The notes below the pieces were generated by a model. The model had not been told where the DNA came from. It did no database searches and was given only the letters and a program-made list of their open reading frames with translations. Both the position numbers and the translations under genes were made by a program. A stretch of DNA of 64,000 nt from Alcaligenes pakistanensis (GTDB taxonomy: Bacteria; Pseudomonadota; Gammaproteobacteria; Burkholderiales; Burkholderiaceae_B): contig NZ_BMZN01000003.1 in NCBI RefSeq assembly GCF_014652815.1, positions 699,429-763,428 of the forward strand, read 5' to 3'. Each line of letters starts with the position of its first letter. Within the stretch, counting starts at the first letter, position 1. Positions 33,234 through 40,579 of this stretch are shown here, one piece after another.

Positions 33234-33257
33234 AACCGGCCGATTTATCGGCCGGTT
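33234..33257. promoter_or_regulatory. 24-base perfect palindrome, candidate operator
   Basis: AACCGGCCGAT-TT-ATCGGCCGGTT is perfectly symmetrical around two T. It lies about 110 bases upstream of the ChrB_N-like gene. No T-run follows directly, so an operator is more likely than a terminator. Confidence 0.6.
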
Positions 33258-33324
33258 GGTCAGTCTGTTGATACCTAGCTCCTCCCCTCTTTTTTTATCC
33301 CTCCTTCTTTCAAGTGTCATAAAG

Positions 33325-33362
33325 TTCGATTAATATGAAACGACCGTTACTTTTTAATCGAA
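33325..33362 (+). promoter_or_regulatory. Inverted repeat immediately before the ChrB_N-like gene
   Basis: TTCGATTAA (33325-33333) is perfectly inverted as TTAATCGAA (33354-33362), spaced by 20 bases, and ends three bases before the ATG at 33366. No SD is present there. It may be a site for the ChrB_N-like protein itself or an mRNA hairpin controlling translation. Confidence 0.5.
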
Positions 33363-33365
33363 ATC

Positions 33366-33908
33366 ATGCCCTCAATAACTTGGTTGCTACTGACCTATAA
33401 GGTTCCTTCCGAGCCCAGTGCAAAAAGGCTGGCTCTGTGGCGACGCTTGAAAGCCCTGGGCGCGGTGTATCTGCAAAACGGGGTATGCGTACTGCCCAAA
33501 ACGGACGAGCATGTGCGCCGCCTGAAAGTGCTGGAGAACGACATCGCCACCATGGAAGGTGAGTGCGTATTGCTGGAAACCATTGCGCTAGACAAGGCAC
33601 AGGCCGACAAAGTCATCGCCCGTTTTACCGATGACCGCAACGAGCAGTACCAAGAGCTGCTGGGCCGTTGCAAGGACTTCGAGGCCGAAATCGCCAAGGA
33701 AATTTCGATCCAGAAGTTCACCTACGCCGAGCTGGATGAAGAAGAAACCGATCTGAAAAAATTGGAAAACTGGTTCGAAAAAATCCAGAAACTGGATTTC
33801 TATGGTGCCCCCCTGGCACAGGTTGCACAAGCGCGCCTGCAAGAGTGCAAGGCAAGGCTGGATGAGTACGCCCAAATGGTCTACGACGCCCATGAAGAAA
33901 ACCGCTAA
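33366..33908 (+). CDS. ChrB N-terminal-domain protein, putative regulator
   Basis: A 180-residue protein matching only the N-terminal domain of ChrB: 'WLLLTYKVPSEPSAKRLALW' and 'LKALGAVYLQNGVCVLP' are the family opening. The C-terminal chromate-resistance domain is absent; instead the protein ends in charged coiled-coil-like helices. In chromate operons ChrB acts as a regulator. Here no ChrA transporter is present; the next gene encodes an MFS protein whose ATG overlaps this gene by 17 bases. It probably controls that exporter in response to an unknown compound. Confidence 0.78.
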   Translation: MPSITWLLLTYKVPSEPSAKRLALWRRLKALGAVYLQNGVCVLPKTDEHVRRLKVLENDIATMEGECVLLETIALDKAQADKVIARFTDDRNEQYQELLGRCKDFEAEIAKEISIQKFTYAELDEEETDLKKLENWFEKIQKLDFYGAPLAQVAQARLQECKARLDEYAQMVYDAHEENR

Positions 33909-35118
33909 TTCTGCGCCAGCACCCGTGCCCAGCACCTCACGAGCCAAAATTCATCGCAGCGTCTGGGCACTGGGCTTTGTGTCCATGTTCATGGACATTT
34001 CTTCAGAACTGATCCACGCCCTGCTCCCCATTTACATGGTCACCGTCATGGGCACCTCGGTACTGGCCGTGGGTTTTATCGAAGGTATTGCCGAAGCCAC
34101 GGCTTCCATCATGAAAGTGTTTTCCGGAGCGGTCAGCGACCGCTTTGGAAAGCGCAAACTGCTGGCCGTCATTGGTTACGGTCTGGCCGCCCTGACCAAA
34201 CCCATCTTCCCGCTGGCTAACTCGCTGGATTGGCTGGTTGGCGCCCGCTTTGTTGACCGTATAGGCAAAGGCATACGCGGCGCACCACGCGATGCCTTGG
34301 TCGCTGATGTCACCCCGCCCGAACTACGTGGTGCAGCCTATGGCTTGCGGCAAGCGCTGGATACGATTGGCGCATTCATCGGCCCCTTGTTGGCTATCGG
34401 CTTGATGTGGTGGACGGCCAATAATTATCAGCTGATCTTCTGGGTTGCCGTACTGCCCGCCTTTGCCGCCATCGCCATCCTGGTGTTCTTTGTGCGCGAG
34501 CCCAAACTGCCCGCCAGCACCCGCCCCCGCAAACTCCCCCTGAATCGGGAAGACCTGAGCCGTCTGGGCTCCCGTTACTGGTGGGTCGTGGCGATTGGTC
34601 TGGCCTTCACCCTGGCCCGTTTCAGTGAAGCCTTCCTGATTTTGCGTGGAGAGGCCAGCGGCTTGCCTCCCATGTGGGCACCGGCGGTACTGGTCGTCAT
34701 GGGTGTGGCTTTTTCCCTGTCCGCCTATCCGGCAGGTGTGCTGTCGGATCGCATGCGTAAAACCGACCTGCTTTTGATGGGCGTCACCCTGCTGATTGCC
34801 GCAGACCTAGTCCTGGCCTTTGTCCCTGGCTTGCTAGGACTTGGCTTGGGCGTTGCCCTGTGGGGCCTGCATATGGGTTTTACCCAAGGTCTGTTCAACG
34901 TACTGATCGCTGACAGCGCCCCCGCCGAACTGCGCGGCACTGCCTTTGGCATGTTCCATTTGCTGACTGGCATTGCCCTACTGCTGGCCAGCGTCATCGC
35001 AGGCGTACTCTGGGATACCATCGGTTTCCAAGGTACCTTTGCCGCTGGTGCTCTATTTGCCGGCCTGACCTGCGTAGGTCTGATTGCATTGCGGCGATCC
35101 CCTCAAGGGGCTTTCTGA
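33892..35118 (+). CDS. MFS transporter paired with a ChrB_N-like protein
   Basis: A 408-residue 12-helix MFS protein. 'FVSMFMDISSELIHALLPIY' opens the first helix, 'FSGAVSDRFGKRKLLAVIGY' is loop 2-3 and 'FVDRIGKGIRGAPRDALVAD' is highly typical of one bacterial MFS group of unknown substrate. ATG at 33892 lies inside the upstream gene, so translation is coupled; the longer frame from 33802 is an overlap artefact. A strong terminator follows at 35145-35187. Confidence 0.85.
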   Translation: MKKTANSAPAPVPSTSRAKIHRSVWALGFVSMFMDISSELIHALLPIYMVTVMGTSVLAVGFIEGIAEATASIMKVFSGAVSDRFGKRKLLAVIGYGLAALTKPIFPLANSLDWLVGARFVDRIGKGIRGAPRDALVADVTPPELRGAAYGLRQALDTIGAFIGPLLAIGLMWWTANNYQLIFWVAVLPAFAAIAILVFFVREPKLPASTRPRKLPLNREDLSRLGSRYWWVVAIGLAFTLARFSEAFLILRGEASGLPPMWAPAVLVVMGVAFSLSAYPAGVLSDRMRKTDLLLMGVTLLIAADLVLAFVPGLLGLGLGVALWGLHMGFTQGLFNVLIADSAPAELRGTAFGMFHLLTGIALLLASVIAGVLWDTIGFQGTFAAGALFAGLTCVGLIALRRSPQGAF

Positions 35119-35144
35119 AAGAACAGGCCGACATTCTGAACTGC

Positions 35145-35187
35145 ACCCCAAAAGTTGGACCCTGATCCAATCTTTGGGGTGTTTTTT
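35145..35187 (+). terminator. Intrinsic terminator of the ChrB_N/MFS operon
   Basis: ACCCCAAA (35145-35152) pairs with TTTGGGGT (35173-35180), extended by an inner TTGGA/TCCAA helix, then six T (35182-35187). The convergent RidA gene ends at 35194. Confidence 0.92.
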
Positions 35188-35193
35188 ATCTCA

Positions 35194-35580
35194 TCACTCA
35201 GCAACCGCGGCGATGCACTCGATTTCCAGCAAGAACAAAGGATTCCCCATATCTGCCGCAATCGTCGTACGCGCCGGGTATTCGCCATCCTTGAAGTAGC
35301 TGCGGTAGATCTCGTTCATACGTGCAAAATCACCCGCATTTTTCAGGATCACATTAGCTTTGACAATGTGGTCCAGGCTGGAACCTGCCTCTTCCAACAG
35401 TGCTTTTACATTCGCCATGACCTGATGCATCTGAGCATCGAAGTCGTTTTCAGCGATCTGGCGATCGTTGAAAAAACCGGGCTGGCCCGAGACAAAAACG
35501 AAACCATTGGATCGCACAGCGGGCGACAAGGGGGCACGTGGGGGAGTCACTTTGTCGGACCGGATAATTTCTTTAATCAT
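35194..35580 (-). CDS. RidA-family (YjgF) protein
   Basis: A 128-residue member of the RidA/YjgF/UK114 family. 'LSPAVRSNGFVFVSGQPG' is the N-terminal signature, and the conserved arginine is in 'YPARTTIAADM', followed by 'LLEIECIAAV'. RidA hydrolyses reactive enamines or imines; related members act as deaminases in catabolic operons. ATG at 35580 has AGGAG six bases upstream; an earlier ATG at 35586 touches that SD. It is the last gene of the GntR-FAH-Bug-RidA unit. Confidence 0.9.
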   Translation of the reverse strand: MIKEIIRSDKVTPPRAPLSPAVRSNGFVFVSGQPGFFNDRQIAENDFDAQMHQVMANVKALLEEAGSSLDHIVKANVILKNAGDFARMNEIYRSYFKDGEYPARTTIAADMGNPLFLLEIECIAAVAE

Positions 35581-35642
35581 ATTCATCTCCTGGTTAGTAG
35601 CTTGAGCTCGACTGGCTCATTTATTCGTATTCTTTAAAGGGT

Positions 35643-36617
35643 TTACTGCGCACTGGCACCCGATGCCTGGACAACTTTGGCGGCCATTTCCATTTCAGCT
35701 TTCAAATACTCCGCAAATTCGGCTGATGTGGTTCCAGCAGGCTCCAAACCTTGAGCCAGCAAGCGCTCGCGGATTTCGGGCAGGTTCACAATGCGTACCA
35801 ACTCGGCACTAAGTTGCTCCACAATCGGTGCAGGGGTACCCGAGGGAACAATCACGCCATACCAAGAGTTGGAGTTCATGTTGTCCACGCCCGCCTCTTT
35901 AAAGGTAGGCACCTCCGGGATGGACTCTAGACGTGTGTCATTAGCCAAGGCAATCGCACGTAGCTTGCCGGATTTCACATGGGGCAAAACATCCGGCGTG
36001 TTGGCAAACATCATATCCACATGGCCGCCCAGCAAATCATTCAAAGCTGGAGCCTGCCCCTTGTACGGGATGTGCAGCACATCAATCTTGGCTTCTGACT
36101 TCAAGCGTTCGATAGCGATATGCGGCGATGTACCGGCACCAAAAGACGCAAAAGACAGCTCGCCCGGTTTAGATTTAGCAGCGGCAATCACATCGGCCAG
36201 GGTTTTAACAGGTACATCGGGATTCGCCACCAGCAAATGCGGTGTGTAAGCCACCCGGCTGACTGGCGTAAAGTCTTTTATCGTGTCGTAACGCAGGTTG
36301 TCATACAGGCTAGGATTGATAGCAAAACTATTGGCCACCATACCCAAGGTGTAGCCGTCCGGTGCCGCACGAGCCACGATCTCAGTACCAATAACCGTCC
36401 CTGCCCCTGGCTTGTTGTCGATGATGACGGGCTGCTTGAAATCATCCGACATTTTCTGAGCCAGACTGCGGGTCAGATTATCCAGCGTACCGCCCGCCGG
36501 GAACGGAACAATGATGGTGATGGGTTTAGTGGGATATTCCTGTGCCGACGCAAACGAAGGCACAGCCGTTAAAGCGCTTAATACAGCCACGCCTGACAGG
36601 ATTAATTTAAAGCGCAT
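35643..36617 (-). CDS. Tripartite tricarboxylate transporter receptor (Bug/TctC family)
   Basis: A 324-residue periplasmic binding protein. The signal peptide is 'MRFKLILSGVAVLSALTAVP' with cleavage near 'ASAQE'. The mature start 'YPTKPITIIVPFPAGGTLDN' is the Bug hallmark; 'ARAAPDGYTLGM' and 'HIPYKGQAPALNDLLGGHVD' bind a carboxylate ligand. No TctA/TctB membrane genes lie nearby, as is common for orphan Bug proteins in Bordetella-like genomes. ATG at 36617 has AAGG upstream. It probably captures the acid degraded by the FAH-family enzyme. Confidence 0.92.
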   Translation of the reverse strand: MRFKLILSGVAVLSALTAVPSFASAQEYPTKPITIIVPFPAGGTLDNLTRSLAQKMSDDFKQPVIIDNKPGAGTVIGTEIVARAAPDGYTLGMVANSFAINPSLYDNLRYDTIKDFTPVSRVAYTPHLLVANPDVPVKTLADVIAAAKSKPGELSFASFGAGTSPHIAIERLKSEAKIDVLHIPYKGQAPALNDLLGGHVDMMFANTPDVLPHVKSGKLRAIALANDTRLESIPEVPTFKEAGVDNMNSNSWYGVIVPSGTPAPIVEQLSAELVRIVNLPEIRERLLAQGLEPAGTTSAEFAEYLKAEMEMAAKVVQASGASAQ

Positions 36618-36628
36618 AGTCGTCAACC

Positions 36629-37546
36629 TTACTCAATAGTAGTGACCAGCTCGCCGATTGCAGCGATGCGAGCCTTGATGACATCGCCCGGTTCCAGAGA
36701 GCGAGGGGGTTGCATGGCAAAGCCCACCCCAGAGGGTGTACCCGTCGCAATAATGTCCCCCGGCTCCAAGGTCATGCCCGCCGACAACTGGGCGATGATG
36801 TGGGACACATCAAACAGCATGTCCGAGGTATTGGCGGATTGGCGCAGTTCGCCGTTCACTTCCAATTCAAGATCCAGCGCGTTGGGGTCTGCAATAGCCG
36901 TCTTCAGGGTCACCACGGGCCCAATCGGGCATGTGCCGTCCAGAGATTTGCCCTTGAACCATTGGCCATGCAGCGCTTGCAGGTCGCGCGCCGTAATATC
37001 GTTGATCACCGTGTAGCCAAAGACATAATCCAACGCGTCTTCAGGGCTAATGTCGCGGCCTTCCTTGCCGATCACAATGCCCAGCTCCACTTCGTAATCC
37101 AGCATTTTGGTATGAGCGGCATGACGGCTGACCAAAGCCTGATGCCCGACTACGGTAGTAGGCGGTTTGCTGAAAAACTCCAGCGCCTTGGGGAATTCAT
37201 CTGCAGCACGACCACGTGCCAGATTGCCTTCCACGATATGGGCACGGTAGTTACGGCCTACACAGAAAATATTCTTAGAGGGGTTGGGGATCGGGGCCAG
37301 AATGCACAGATCCTGGGCGGCATAAATAAGGGCATCGGCTTGGCCCGCCTGCTCCAACAAGAGCTGCAGGCTGATCAACACCTCATCACCCATAAAAATG
37401 GCATCGATGACTTCTGTGGGAGCCGGGCGACCGCTTAAAGGATGTTCAACCCTCTTCCAGGCCTGCGTCAGATCCAGCACGCGATCATCGTCCAGCATTG
37501 CGCCCAAACGCGTTTCCCCCGCGTCTACAAACGTCAGTAACTTCAT
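36629..37546 (-). CDS. Fumarylacetoacetate hydrolase (FAH) family protein
   Basis: A 305-residue FAH-fold enzyme. 'DYEVELGIVIGKEGRDI' gives the E-x-E metal ligands, 'VFGYTVINDITARDLQ' a further Asp, and 'GDIIATGTPSGVGF' the substrate loop. Members hydrolyse or decarboxylate beta-diketo and oxo acids, or hydrate dienoates; the exact reaction is unknown. Its ATG overlaps the stop of the GntR gene (TAATG). The Bug receptor gene follows after 11 bases. Confidence 0.9.
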   Translation of the reverse strand: MKLLTFVDAGETRLGAMLDDDRVLDLTQAWKRVEHPLSGRPAPTEVIDAIFMGDEVLISLQLLLEQAGQADALIYAAQDLCILAPIPNPSKNIFCVGRNYRAHIVEGNLARGRAADEFPKALEFFSKPPTTVVGHQALVSRHAAHTKMLDYEVELGIVIGKEGRDISPEDALDYVFGYTVINDITARDLQALHGQWFKGKSLDGTCPIGPVVTLKTAIADPNALDLELEVNGELRQSANTSDMLFDVSHIIAQLSAGMTLEPGDIIATGTPSGVGFAMQPPRSLEPGDVIKARIAAIGELVTTIE

Positions 37547-38220
37547 TACAGCGAACCTCCCGATGGGATATTGTTAGAACTGTTCAGGGTTTGCGTCAGC
37601 AATCCTTGCACGTGCTCACGCGCCAATCGGTCAGCCAGTGCCCCGTCTCGTTTTTCAATGGCGTCGATCATGGCCAGATGCTCGGCCAAGGACTCATGCG
37701 CACGCTTCAGGCGTTCGATGGTTTTGGTCTTGAGCATGTCGCGGTGCCCAAAGGACTTCCAGACTTTCTCCAACAAGCTGTTGGCGGCCAAGCGCATGAT
37801 GGCGGCGTGAAACTCCACGTTGGCAGCGGCGTACTCACTGACGCGCTCCTCCAGATTGTCTGGATTGAAGGGTGCAAACAGCGCACGCAAGGCATCTACA
37901 TCCCGCTGCGAGGCATTCAAGGCGGCTTCACGGGCTGCAAACGCTTCCAGCTCGATACGCAGCTTTAGCCATTCGATGTAGTCCTTTTTGGTCAAAGGCG
38001 AGAGCAAAGCACCGCGCCGAGGCTCCATCGTCAAAATCCCCTCTTGCCCCAAACGCAGCAGCGCTTCTCGCACCGGCGTACGGCTGACATTGAGCATCTT
38101 GGCCAGTTCCTCTTCCCGAACCCGCACCGGCTCATCAATGTTTTTCACCAGGCCAAGAACGTGAGCACGCACCGACTCATACACCCCATCGCTGTGACTT
38201 GCTGTTTTGATCGTGGACAT
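37546..38220 (-). CDS. GntR-family regulator, FadR/FCD subgroup
   Basis: A 224-residue regulator. The winged helix has 'REEELAKMLNVSRTPVREAL' and 'LRLGQEGILTMEPRRGALLS'; the FCD ligand domain follows from about residue 85 with 'NVEFHAAIMRLAAN'. It heads the operon GntR-FAH-Bug-RidA. ATG at 38220 has AGGA upstream. A TTGTATACAA palindrome lies 33 bases upstream, a textbook operator for this subgroup, so it probably represses its own operon. Confidence 0.9.
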   Translation of the reverse strand: MSTIKTASHSDGVYESVRAHVLGLVKNIDEPVRVREEELAKMLNVSRTPVREALLRLGQEGILTMEPRRGALLSPLTKKDYIEWLKLRIELEAFAAREAALNASQRDVDALRALFAPFNPDNLEERVSEYAAANVEFHAAIMRLAANSLLEKVWKSFGHRDMLKTKTIERLKRAHESLAEHLAMIDAIEKRDGALADRLAREHVQGLLTQTLNSSNNIPSGGSL

Positions 38221-38252
38221 TGCTTTCCTATTTTGCATTCATTTTTTATGAA

Positions 38253-38262
38253 TTGTATACAA
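38253..38262. promoter_or_regulatory. TTGTATACAA palindrome, GntR/FCD operator candidate
   Basis: The 10-base perfect palindrome fits T-N-GT-N-AC-N-A of FadR-type sites and lies just upstream of the GntR gene that begins at 38220. Its outer bases differ from the CGGTATAC boxes of the 19-30 kb cluster, which could keep the two regulators apart. Confidence 0.65.
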
Positions 38263-38398
38263 GATTGAATATTGGTACACATTAGTGTTTGTACGAACAA
38301 GCCAGCTTCAAGCACCGATACGTATTTACTCGTTGCCTATCTGTCACATGCCTGTCTAGTGAGCTGGCTAATCCAAGTGAAGTGGGGCAACACAAGAC

Positions 38399-38437
38399 GC
38401 AAAAAAGCCCTGACAAGCAGACGCTTGCCAGGGCTTT
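38399..38437 (-). terminator. Intrinsic terminator of ssb
   Basis: On the minus strand AAAGCCCTGGCAAGC (38437-38423) pairs with GCTTGTCAGGGCTTT (38418-38404), one mismatch, around GTCT. Six or more T follow (38406-38401). The ssb stop is at 38467. Confidence 0.9.
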
Positions 38438-38466
38438 GGATGTTCAGTTCTGCTAAGAGCTAAGCC

Positions 38467-39000
38467 TTAGAACGGAATATCGTCATCCATATCGGCCAGA
38501 TTATCCGACATAGGCGCAGTATTACGTGGGGCCTGTTGTTGTTGCTGTTGTTGCTGCTGAGGAGCTGGGCGTTGAGCGCGTTGTTGTGGGGCAGGAGCAC
38601 CACCGCCAGCGCCGCCGCCGTATTCGCCACCACCCATGCTGCCACCGCCGCCGCTCATATCGCCATCACGGCCACCCAGCATTTGCATTTGCTCGGCGAT
38701 AATTTCCGTGGTGAAACGCTCCTGACCATCCTGGCCTGTCCATTTACGGGTGCGCAGACGACCTTCTACGTAAACAGGGCGACCTTTACGCAGGTACTCA
38801 CCTGCAATTTCAGCCAGACGGTTGTAGAACACCACACGGTGCCATTCCGTTTCCTCGCGCTTTTCGCCGGAGGTACGGTCTTTCCACTGCGAAGTCGTGG
38901 CAATGGAAATATTGCAGATGGCCGAGCCTTCCGCGCTGTAGCGTACTTCTGGGTCGCGACCGAGATTGCCCACCAGAATGACTTTATTTACCGATGCCAT
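38467..39000 (-). CDS. ssb: Single-stranded DNA-binding protein
   Basis: A 177-residue SSB. The OB fold (residues 1-110) begins '[20 protein letters not shown]' and includes '[20 protein letters not shown]' and '[15 protein letters not shown]'. A Gly-rich then Gln-rich linker follows (nine Gln in a row), ending in the acidic tip DMDDDIPF that recruits repair and replication proteins. ATG at 39000 has AGGA upstream. It lies downstream of an MFS gene and near divergent uvrA, an order I associate with Bordetella-like genomes. Confidence 0.98.
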   Translation of the reverse strand: MASVNKVILVGNLGRDPEVRYSAEGSAICNISIATTSQWKDRTSGEKREETEWHRVVFYNRLAEIAGEYLRKGRPVYVEGRLRTRKWTGQDGQERFTTEIIAEQMQMLGGRDGDMSGGGGSMGGGEYGGGAGGGAPAPQQRAQRPAPQQQQQQQQQAPRNTAPMSDNLADMDDDIPF

Positions 39001-39256
39001 GAAAAAATCCTGTAGTCAAAATTTCAATATCAAGCCGTATTATCGTGGATTCGTGCCTTAATTAACACTCCCTTCCCACTCCAGAAAGGGCAGTTTTGTC
39101 CATGCAAACGATCCACGTACGACACGTTGAACTGCACATCAGGCTCACCGCAACGCGCAGCCTGCCATGCCCAGCTCGTAATTCTTAGGGCCGATCCGGC
39201 CACTTTACTTGCTGCTGCCTGCCACGTCTTCGTGCAAGCGTAACAGGCAATGCCCA

Positions 39257-40468
39257 TCAGTATTTATCTTTGAAACCGCGTGCTGTCAGCAGCCAAAGCA
39301 GGGCCAGGCCTGCGCCCACCCACAATACCCACTGGATCTGCCCTTGCCCTGCCAGCACACCTCCGATCAGCCCGCCGGCGAATACGCCCAGGGATTGAGA
39401 GGTGTTGTAAAAACCCAGCGCCAAGCCTTTATATTCTGGTGGTGCCACACGCGACACCAAAGACGGCTGCAACGCTTCCAGAATGTTGAAACCAATAAAA
39501 AAGAAGGTCAGCGCAGCGACCATCGGTGCCAAGGAAGCACGAGCCCAAGGCATCACCGCCAAGACCACCACCAGCAACAACACCGCCAGCTCCAGCGCTT
39601 GTTTATGTCGTTTGCGCGTCTCGGTCCAGAACACGGCCGGCACCATCAGCACAAAGGACACCAGGATGACAGGCAGGTAAACCTTCCACAAATCCTGAGT
39701 GCCGTAACCGCCCAAGGTCGCCAAAATGCCAGGCACCACGATGAACAGGGACATCAGGATAAAGTGCAGACAGAACACACCAAAGTTCAGACGCAATAAA
39801 TCCATGTGGCGCAGCACCTGCCCGGCAGTGACCTGCACGATGGAAGCCGGCGCTTTAGGCGCACTGGGCACCACAAAGGCGGCAACCAACAGACATACAA
39901 AGCCCAGCAAGCTGATGGCCCAGAACAGCCCGGACAGGCCAAACTGCCCCACCAGCACCGGCGAGAGCACCAGCGATACGGCAAAGGACAAGCCAATTGA
40001 ACCGCCCACCATGGCCATTGCCCGTGTACGCACCTCCGGCCGTGTAGAATCAGCTACCCAAGCCGAGATTGCAGCAGAGACTGCACCCAGGCCCTGAACA
40101 CATCGACCGACGGTTACCCAATCAATACTCTGGGCCATCGCCGAGATCACCCCACCGATCACGAACAAGGCCATACCGATCACGATAATTGGCCGGCGCC
40201 CAAAGCGGTCCGAAGCCATGCCCAAGGGAATTTGCAAGACGGCCTGAGTCAAACCATAGGCACCGAGTGCCAAACCCACACGGGCAGCATCGTTTCCGCC
40301 AGGCAGGGAGTGGGCGGCGACCGCAAAGACCGGAGTCAGTAAAAACAGACCCAGCATCCGACAGGCAAACAACAAGGCCAACAGGATGCTGGCCTTACGT
40401 TCCTGCGGAGTCAGACTTAGACGCGCTGGGCGAGCCCCGGCCGTATTCATGGTTTGGTGTGTACTCAT
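39257..40468 (-). CDS. MFS transporter, YajR-like
   Basis: A 403-residue 12-helix MFS protein. 'GMASDRFGRRPIIVIGMALF' is the loop 2-3 motif and 'AWVADSTRPEVRTRAMAMVG' is characteristic of the YajR-like group. 'NTSQSLGVFAGGLIGG' marks a late helix. The C-terminal cytoplasmic YAM domain of E. coli YajR is missing. The substrate is unknown. It is divergent from uvrA and precedes ssb on the same strand with a gap of 256 bases in which I see no other gene. Confidence 0.87.
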   Translation of the reverse strand: MSTHQTMNTAGARPARLSLTPQERKASILLALLFACRMLGLFLLTPVFAVAAHSLPGGNDAARVGLALGAYGLTQAVLQIPLGMASDRFGRRPIIVIGMALFVIGGVISAMAQSIDWVTVGRCVQGLGAVSAAISAWVADSTRPEVRTRAMAMVGGSIGLSFAVSLVLSPVLVGQFGLSGLFWAISLLGFVCLLVAAFVVPSAPKAPASIVQVTAGQVLRHMDLLRLNFGVFCLHFILMSLFIVVPGILATLGGYGTQDLWKVYLPVILVSFVLMVPAVFWTETRKRHKQALELAVLLLVVVLAVMPWARASLAPMVAALTFFFIGFNILEALQPSLVSRVAPPEYKGLALGFYNTSQSLGVFAGGLIGGVLAGQGQIQWVLWVGAGLALLWLLTARGFKDKY

Positions 40469-40579
40469 TTAATACTCTGTCACAACTGGGCTGCCAGAGA
40501 GCCCGGCCACCCGATCACATAAATCCTGACGCAACGCGCTATAGTAGCAAGTTGCCTTTTGACAAGCCTAAATAAAGCG

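Noticed and set aside
40469-40579. Possible LexA (SOS) box upstream of uvrA
   Set aside because: CTGTCACAACTGGGCTG has a CTGT but no ACAG partner at the right distance; no convincing SOS box was found.
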